Both the position numbers and the translations under genes were made by a program. A stretch of 64,000 bases of DNA from Bryum argenteum (Eukaryota > Streptophyta > Bryopsida > Bryales > Bryaceae), in contig CM073324.1 in the NCBI GenBank assembly GCA_037043015.1, positions 17,450,597-17,514,596 of the forward strand, given 5' to 3'. Under the pieces are notes generated by a model. It saw only the letters and a list, made by a program, of their open reading frames with translations. It made no database searches and was not told the DNA's origin. Within the stretch, counting starts at the first letter, position 1. Each line of letters opens with the position of its first letter. Below are positions 57,700 to 64,000 of this stretch, in pieces.

Positions 57700-60600
57700 A
57701 GTGCATGTGGAAACAAGGGAACTTTCTGCTGCTGCGAAGCACAAAGTAGAAATAGTGAAGTCCACAGCAGAGTTTCACTTGCTTTCTTAGCCGTTTTCTT
57801 TCTTTTTCCTCACGAAACGAGCATGAGCAAGATTTGTATCATTCTTTCTGTCAAGAAACCAACAAGGTTGTATTGTACCAGTACGTGTCTACACCCGACT
57901 GAGTACCTTGCACTTCTTATGGTATTGTGGCTCGTTGCTGCATTCAGTGAACTATCTTCATTAAGAAGAGAATTGACGTCCGAGGAGTGCCCAGCAAGAT
58001 CTCTGAATCCTCTGCAGTTTCGTAAGAGGGTTTGAAATTCCCAAGATGTGTCCATGTGCTTCAAGCATGAGTTCCGCCCACTAAATGTAAACAAGGTTTG
58101 GCCTGTCAGACCTAAAAATGCACTCGCTGCAATCTGCACATGTTCGCGCCGTGCTCAGCAGCTTGCCTTTTTCTTATTCCTTATATTATCGGTTTCACCA
58201 GCCCCGTTATTTCATGTTCCATACACTTCGAAACCAACAAATGATACGAGTACAATATTAGAGGCCCAAAATAAGGATATACACGAGGCTGTACGTTTCG
58301 AACAACCACATTTGATGACAGGGACAAGCCGTCAATAATCTCAACTTTTAAATTTCTGGGTTTATATTTAGTTTAGAAAAAAAAGCTTTAAGGTGTCATT
58401 AATGGGGATGAACGTTATACAATCTTTGAAATAGATTTAGGGCAAACCTCCATGTACCCAACCCAACTATTTTCTTGTAACCTCTTCATTGAAAATTATG
58501 GAGTACTTACTTTCTCATGATATACATGAAGAACCACTTTCACGTAAACCTAAGAAACTCTAATTTAATGAGAAATAGTGTCCACTCTTGTAACAAAATA
58601 CTAATCTTCTCCAAATAGAATCTTGGCAAGTCTTAAAACCTCACTTCATCAACATAATATATGTTTAAAAAGACAAGTCTCCGATTTGTAAGTCTCCACG
58701 AGGATCACCAGTGCGATGAAATGAAACACATGTGGGAAAATCCTGGTGGTGATCTTAGTAAAAACTCGCTTACTTTCTAGTAGAGAAGCTTATATTAGAT
58801 TTTTGGAAGTCATCAAAGTGGTGACCGAGTTGGTAAACATGCTTTGAAATAGCCTAATAGTGATAAAACCAATCAATAATCACAAACCACCGATTGGATA
58901 TTATCTGGAATCTTGCTATTAATTTAGACGATGTGGATCAATTTTGGAGGCTTAAAGCTCCATAGAGTGCAACATTGAAATATTGCAATATATTTGAGCT
59001 TCATTTTGTTGTCTAAAATAGAAATCATTTTCCTTCATAGTGGAAATGCTACTAGCCTACTACTACGCCTATTGTAACTCAGATACTTTCGACTTGAAAG
59101 TTGTTTTGTCCCAACAACACACTTCTATTATAACACTTTCTCGACTCAAAGAATAGTTTTGCAATGGTAAAAAACTAATCCAAATATACAAAGAACCTCA
59201 ATTCCATCAGAATGGTGGTCTCTCACGTGCCATTTCGGTAAATGAGATGGGTTATTTTGGACGGTGTCACTAAAATGTCATATTATTCTTATACCATGCA
59301 CATCCTATATTATATCCATTGGTTTCTGTTATATCACCAATATATTCACTAATATCACACATATTGACAGTTTTTGACCTCTATAGAACAATTAAAGGAC
59401 AAATCTTTCTCAACGGGTGCTTAAAATCATTATTGTCTCTGAAAAGCTTTTGAAATTTTTTTACTTTTCAAGGCCTCCAGGGTCAAAAACCTACAAAACT
59501 ATGTTTTGTAATGTTTTGAACACCTCAAACGTTCCATTTTCACGGAATTAAGGAAAAGAGTCCATATCTAGACTCCTTGCACTTAGATGCATGTTTTATC
59601 TTTATCACACATTGTTTTTAGTTAAGACATTGATTACAAAAACTAGATCCAAGTTGGAATGCAACCTAGCAAATCAAATTAGAATTGAATAGAGGATGAA
59701 GGAGAAATAGCTCTCCAAGGACCATGTGTGTTTTTTTTCTTTAGTTTTTTTTGTATAATTCAAACATCATAGCAAATCTATTATCAAATTTATTCCAGTC
59801 AAAAAACTTCCAAATAGATAGTTTTAGATTTCTCCCACAAAACATCAATAGACTAATAAGTTTCTTGAATCCCAAAGTTGATGTAAGTAGTTCCGTGCAA
59901 TGGAAGACTATATCCCATGTTAAAAACTCCTAAAACTAAAGGTGCTTGCCAAAAAAATGCATTCTTTAAATTCATAATATGTTTCATTGATGAGCTATTT
60001 GTATCACAAAAACTTGACATGAGATACCAACTCATCAAAAATGGACGTCAATAAAGAATTTTGGCTCTTCGAAGTTTCATGTTGCTATCCAATATGTTGA
60101 ATTTCAACATTTGGTGCATTTAAGGATCAAGGTCTAGTCATGCCTGTGTAAGGTCTAGTCATGTCTTTGTTATATTTGAGTCACATCAAAGTAATAGATA
60201 AAAGACATAGGGTCTGACATAGTGTGCTGGAGAAGTAGTGATGAACTTGAAGGATCATGTGGGGTGGGTGTTTCTTTTGAAAAATTTAGAGTCAAGGGTC
60301 ATGCTAAACCTCAAAGGTTGTTTCTGTGTTTTTGAAGGAGCTCACAATTTAGGAGTAAATTTTGATATTGTGGATGTTGCTCATATAGGTACAATGGTGA
60401 TATATAAAGAGATGATATATGCTTGCAAAAAACACTTCTCAACACAAAGTGCCTCTTATACTAAAAATGCTCTTAGAGAGGGAGGTTGTTATAGAGGGAG
60501 GTGATTGTATATGCAGATACATGTTTTTTTTATTACGTGATAGAAAAAATTAATTAGATATTAAGAAAAAAAATTGAACCAATGAGAAAAAGTACATCAA

Positions 60601-61130
60601 ATCACTTAAAGGGCTGTTTTGACCTATTTATTGCTTCAATATGTATACGAGTTTAATTTATATTCGCTTACAAGAGCCATAAAATTTGATGTGTGCATCT
60701 TGCCTCCCTCAAGGCTTCCCAAGAAGTCAACACCAAGCATGCCTTCATTGGAGCCATGAGTGCCTAGATTCAAAGATCAACGGCTTCAAAATTGAGGTCT
60801 CTATTATTGATAAATTTCTTAACGTCCTTAGGACGTAATTCTTGTTAGACCAAGTTTATCTCATCTTCTGAATCCTTTTGAACTTGGATCATTCTTTGAG
60901 GTTTTCGCTATTCTCAGAACATAAATGCTTTGAAATTCAAGAACCGTTGCAAGAAGACTTAGTGTGTTACTGTGTTTAACATGAGGATAAAGACCAAACT
61001 TCCATGGTGTCTAAACTATGTTGAAGGGCCAACTTTAAAGCTCAAAAAGAACAATTATAATTTAATTTTTAAAAAATTTTTTTTGGTCTCTCCGGAAAAA
61101 TTTGGTTTTGTAATAATATTCAACCCAAAC
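57700..61130. other. AT-rich intergenic, dispersed repeats
   Basis: Includes an inverted copy of the ATATCAC-rich repeat (~59240-59460) and relics related to 52.8-53.1 kb (59.78-60.15 kb, TTGAATTTCAACATTTGG). Short frames at 60238-60504 and 58048-58338 lack motifs. No gene is supported. Confidence 0.5.
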
Positions 61131-61134
61131 ATTT

Positions 61135-61506
61135 GTTAACCCTTAAACGCCCATGGGGTCTAAAATAGGCAGCCCAAAATTGGATCACAACATCTTTTGG
61201 ACTTGGGCATCATGAATAGTGCACTATTTGAACTTGGGCATCATGAATGGACCAATCAATGATGAGCTTGCAACCTCCTACAAGGTTATGTACAACCCCA
61301 ACCTACCTACCACAATCCTTTTAAAGCACAAAATCACTCGTACAAATTGTGATTTGAATTGTAAAATTTCACTTTTTGAATGCATCTTAAGGAGGTGACC
61401 AGTTTGACATCAAAATATATGTGAAAAGTTGAGCACAATGAGAGCTACAGGGAAGATTTTGTTGGAATCAAGCCCCTCGGGCTTGCTTGGGCGTTTAAGG
61501 GTTAAC
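61135..61506. mobile_element. TIR element with GTTAACCCTTAAACGCCC ends
   Basis: 372 bp with perfect 18-bp inverted ends, GTTAACCCTTAAACGCCC at 61135-61152 and its complement at 61489-61506. The terminus is related to that of the 34534-34824 element (TTAACCCTTAA...). The interior differs, so the two share ends but not body, as in non-autonomous families. No coding capacity. Confidence 0.75.
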
Positions 61507-61925
61507 CCCTAAAAATTCACAAAAACCAAAATCGCTTTTTGAGATTTTGGGCAGCTCATTTGAAGGGGTTAAAATTGATATTTTTGCATAAGACTTTTAC
61601 TGGGTGCTCCCCATACTATAATGTGTATGTGGTAAAATTTGCAAAGCCAAATTTTAATTATAAAACCTTCATCTAGAAATTTTAGGTTTCAAGTCCAAAA
61701 CGGGCAATTTAAATTTAGCTTTTGAAGTATTCTTTTTTGGAAATATGTTCGATACCAAATTACTATTCAAATTCCAAACTGACCGAAGTCAAAAAGTTTA
61801 CCAATTTTACTAGGGCAACCTCCAAAACTTTCGGAAACAATCTTCACAATTTCCAGTAATTTTACAATTTTTTCTTTCAAAAATTGCCAAAATATGAGAT
61901 TTTGGATTTTTTCCAAGATTTTTTT

Positions 61926-61964
<39 letters not shown>

Positions 61965-62415
61965 ATTTTATTTTTTTTTTTTCAAAATTCACCTATTCAT
62001 AAAGGCACCTACTCACCATCCAAATTTTTCTTAAACTAAAGATGTTATATGTGGTGCTTGTTTTACTATATTGTTATTTTTAGACCTATTTTCATAAAAT
62101 AATTTACATGAAGGTCAAAAAACGTGGTATGAGTCTCTAAAATTATGCATGAGCGTACCCAAGTAACTTGATTACCTACATGAAAAAAAATGAGGAACAA
62201 ATGTTTGGAGTAACAATCATCAAGTTGCCCTTGGCACCATTGAGACAATGCCTCTCAAGCAGCGGCAAAAAAATTGTTGGACAATCTTTTATCGTTATGA
62301 TCTCACAAATGACAAACATGCAAGAGTGAAGCTAGGTCATGAGCCATGAGCAATGAGCATTGAGTGGTTAGCAGAAACTCTTGAGCGGTGAGCTTAGTAT
62401 GAGGTTTTTGTTCTC
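61507..62415. other. AT-rich sequence with (TA)n
   Basis: A (TA)n run lies at ~61927-61960, followed by a T-rich tract to ~61982. No gene is seen before the acceptor at 62417. Confidence 0.6.
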
Positions 62416-62417
62416 AG

Positions 62418-62656
62418 GAGCCTCGGTACGTGCTTGTTACAATATTGGACATCACATTGCAGCCTTTGAAGGTGACGCCAACATATTTGAGGCTCTCCTC
62501 GCACCATTAAGCAACCCTCCTCCACCACAACAGAAAGTCCAGGGACTTCGTGTATCTCACAAACCTAAAGAGCCTCCTCAAAAGCGACTTCGTTCCATTC
62601 GCTTTTGTGCGTAAGTTGTATACTTGTAAATTTTATGCATTTATGTATATGATGTC

Positions 62657-62687
<31 letters not shown>

Positions 62688-62983
62688 AATTTCTTTGTTT
62701 TTCATTTGTACATAACTAACTTTATACTACATTGTGTTTGAGAGCTTCATCGGAGGCCCTCTCGGAGGCCCTTTTAACCAGTCCCCTTGATACCTTTACT
62801 TTACCTTGTTATGCACAAGATATGGCTATGGCTTTAGCAGAAGCCCCCTCACCTTCTTTAGTTTGGAAGCGACGTACTTATAATCCTAAAGTGCATAATT
62901 ACATAGACATACAGGCTGAGGAGGACAATACCTTCACTACCTCTTCAGTTGAGGGTAGTTCTGACTCCAACATATTTATGTAG
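62418..62983 (+). pseudogene. DNA-methyltransferase-like C-terminal fragment
   Basis: After a strong acceptor (TTTTTGTTCTCAG) a frame reads GASVRACYNIGHHIAAFEGD then ANIFEALLAPLSN, with Pro/Lys-rich sequence to a TAA at ~62613. The layout G-x-S-x-x-x-x-C-x-x-x-G-[RH]-H-x-x-x-F-E-x-D-x-x-x-F resembles the second half of AdoMet-binding motif I in permuted DNA N4/N6 methyltransferases. A second frame, 62732-62983 (YNPKVHNYIDIQAEEDN...), may be the following exon beyond a 27-base T-tract. No upstream exons exist in the preceding kilobase, so it is a fragment. Homology is inferred from the motif alone. Confidence 0.4.
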
Positions 62984-62989
62984 TATTAC

Positions 62990-64000
62990 ATATGTGCACA
63001 TTTTGCTTTAATTTCTTATTGATTTCAGTATATGTTTATGTTGATCACGATTATCATAGATATATGATTGCGTATATACACAGTGGTACTAATGTATGTA
63101 AATTCTAATTTTGATCAATCTTATTCAAAAATTGAACCCATATACCAAACCACGGTTATAGGCTACCTTCTCAAATAATGACTCTCTTGAATGTAGTTCT
63201 ATATGAAATTTTTGGCTCTTACACTTGGACATCATCTTGTAATATAATCATTTAACACGGTCATAGGTCCATAGTTGGTTACAATACTATGCGTTACTGC
63301 TAAGAGTTTATTGCTCATTGCTCATTGCTTAAGACTTAGCACCCCTCGACTCTGGACCACTAAAATGCTCCTTCTGTGAAACGCCCCTTGGAAGCAACTC
63401 AAGCAAGTACATTGCTTCTGTTCATTTTGTATTGATTGCTCAATTGATCAACCCCTAAAGTCCAAATGAGCCCTAATAGGGTCGATATGACTCTTGTCAC
63501 GCTCTCAATTCCTAAATATAAATCATATGAAGTTGAAATTTTTTGCAGATTCTAGATTCTAGATTGTAGGTTATTTTTCCATACCTTTCTTAATAGTTAT
63601 ATCGAGCTTCGCAATTCCTTACACTTTGAATGATACTCATGGTCAAAGTTCGAAAACACTATTCAAAATGTGCCCAAACTCCCGACTATGGTATATGCTC
63701 ATTTATTTAAGGTCTCCCCAAAGTCAATCATATTGCAATAACTTCAAAAATTCACCAAAAATTGACATGTTATTTTTTTCAAGTTTTGTTTTCTGTACAT
63801 GTAGACGAGGTACTGATGCCGTTTAAGTTTCCAATTCAAGAATTTTCCACATGCCTTTATTATTGTCAAAGCTCCGCCTTTGTATTTGCATTTCAACGTA
63901 CCTCCATGTGAATAATCAAGCATTTCTATAGATGGCACAGGTCCAATAAGGGTAAACATTATATAGGCATAATCGTAACTTGCTTAGGAACAAGGATTTG
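62990..64000. other. intergenic to window end, nothing recognised
   Basis: AT-rich sequence with short chance frames only. An overlapping pair of frames near 63626-63959 lies on opposite strands and has no motif. Confidence 0.55.

Noticed and set aside
61927-61982. Possible regulatory TATA cluster
   Set aside because: A plain (TA)n microsatellite followed by a T-tract; no gene starts nearby.

Overview
The window is nuclear DNA of a land plant. It has spliced genes with GT-AG introns, a GPI-anchored SHV3-like glycerophosphodiesterase gene, an F-box gene, a B3-domain sequence, CACTA and Stowaway MITEs, and a tRNA-type SINE. Short introns, together with decayed DUF7869-like and DNA-methyltransferase-like genes that I associate with non-seed plants, suggest a bryophyte-grade genome, but I cannot place the species.

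Layout. 1-10.9 kb: repeat-rich DNA with a ~290-bp tandem duplication, a TIR element and an intact SINE. 10.9-15.8 kb: a complete ten-exon GDPDL gene (+), followed by a Stowaway MITE. 18.2-20.3 kb: a two-exon F-box-like gene (-). Its promoter, first exon and intron are repeated in inverse orientation to ~23.1 kb, forming a long imperfect inverted repeat. 23.5-44.4 kb: a block marked by about 45 copies of a 17-18 bp GATC-centred palindrome (consensus ATSGGGSGATCSCCCSAT; I found none outside the block). It holds two FCP1/HAD-like exons (one lacking the catalytic Asp), a multi-exon gene with a DNA-methyltransferase-like motif I and decayed 5' exons (all -), a decayed DUF7869-like gene (+), and several satellites. 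34-37.1 kb is simple and higher-order minisatellite DNA. 44.5-50.7 kb: two dead F-box paralogues. One is split by nested CACTA elements, the inner of which carries a B3-domain ORF. 50.7-55.6 kb: decayed repeats. 55.7-57.7 kb: an intact two-exon gene for an unrecognised multi-pass membrane protein. 57.7-64 kb: AT-rich repeats and a fragment resembling the C-terminal part of a DNA methyltransferase.

Three genes look healthy: GDPDL (cell wall and GPI-anchor related), the F-box-like gene and the membrane protein. No functional partnership among them is visible. The most unusual content is the palindrome-rich block, where one short palindrome occurs in tandem arrays, in satellite units, in introns and in reading frames.
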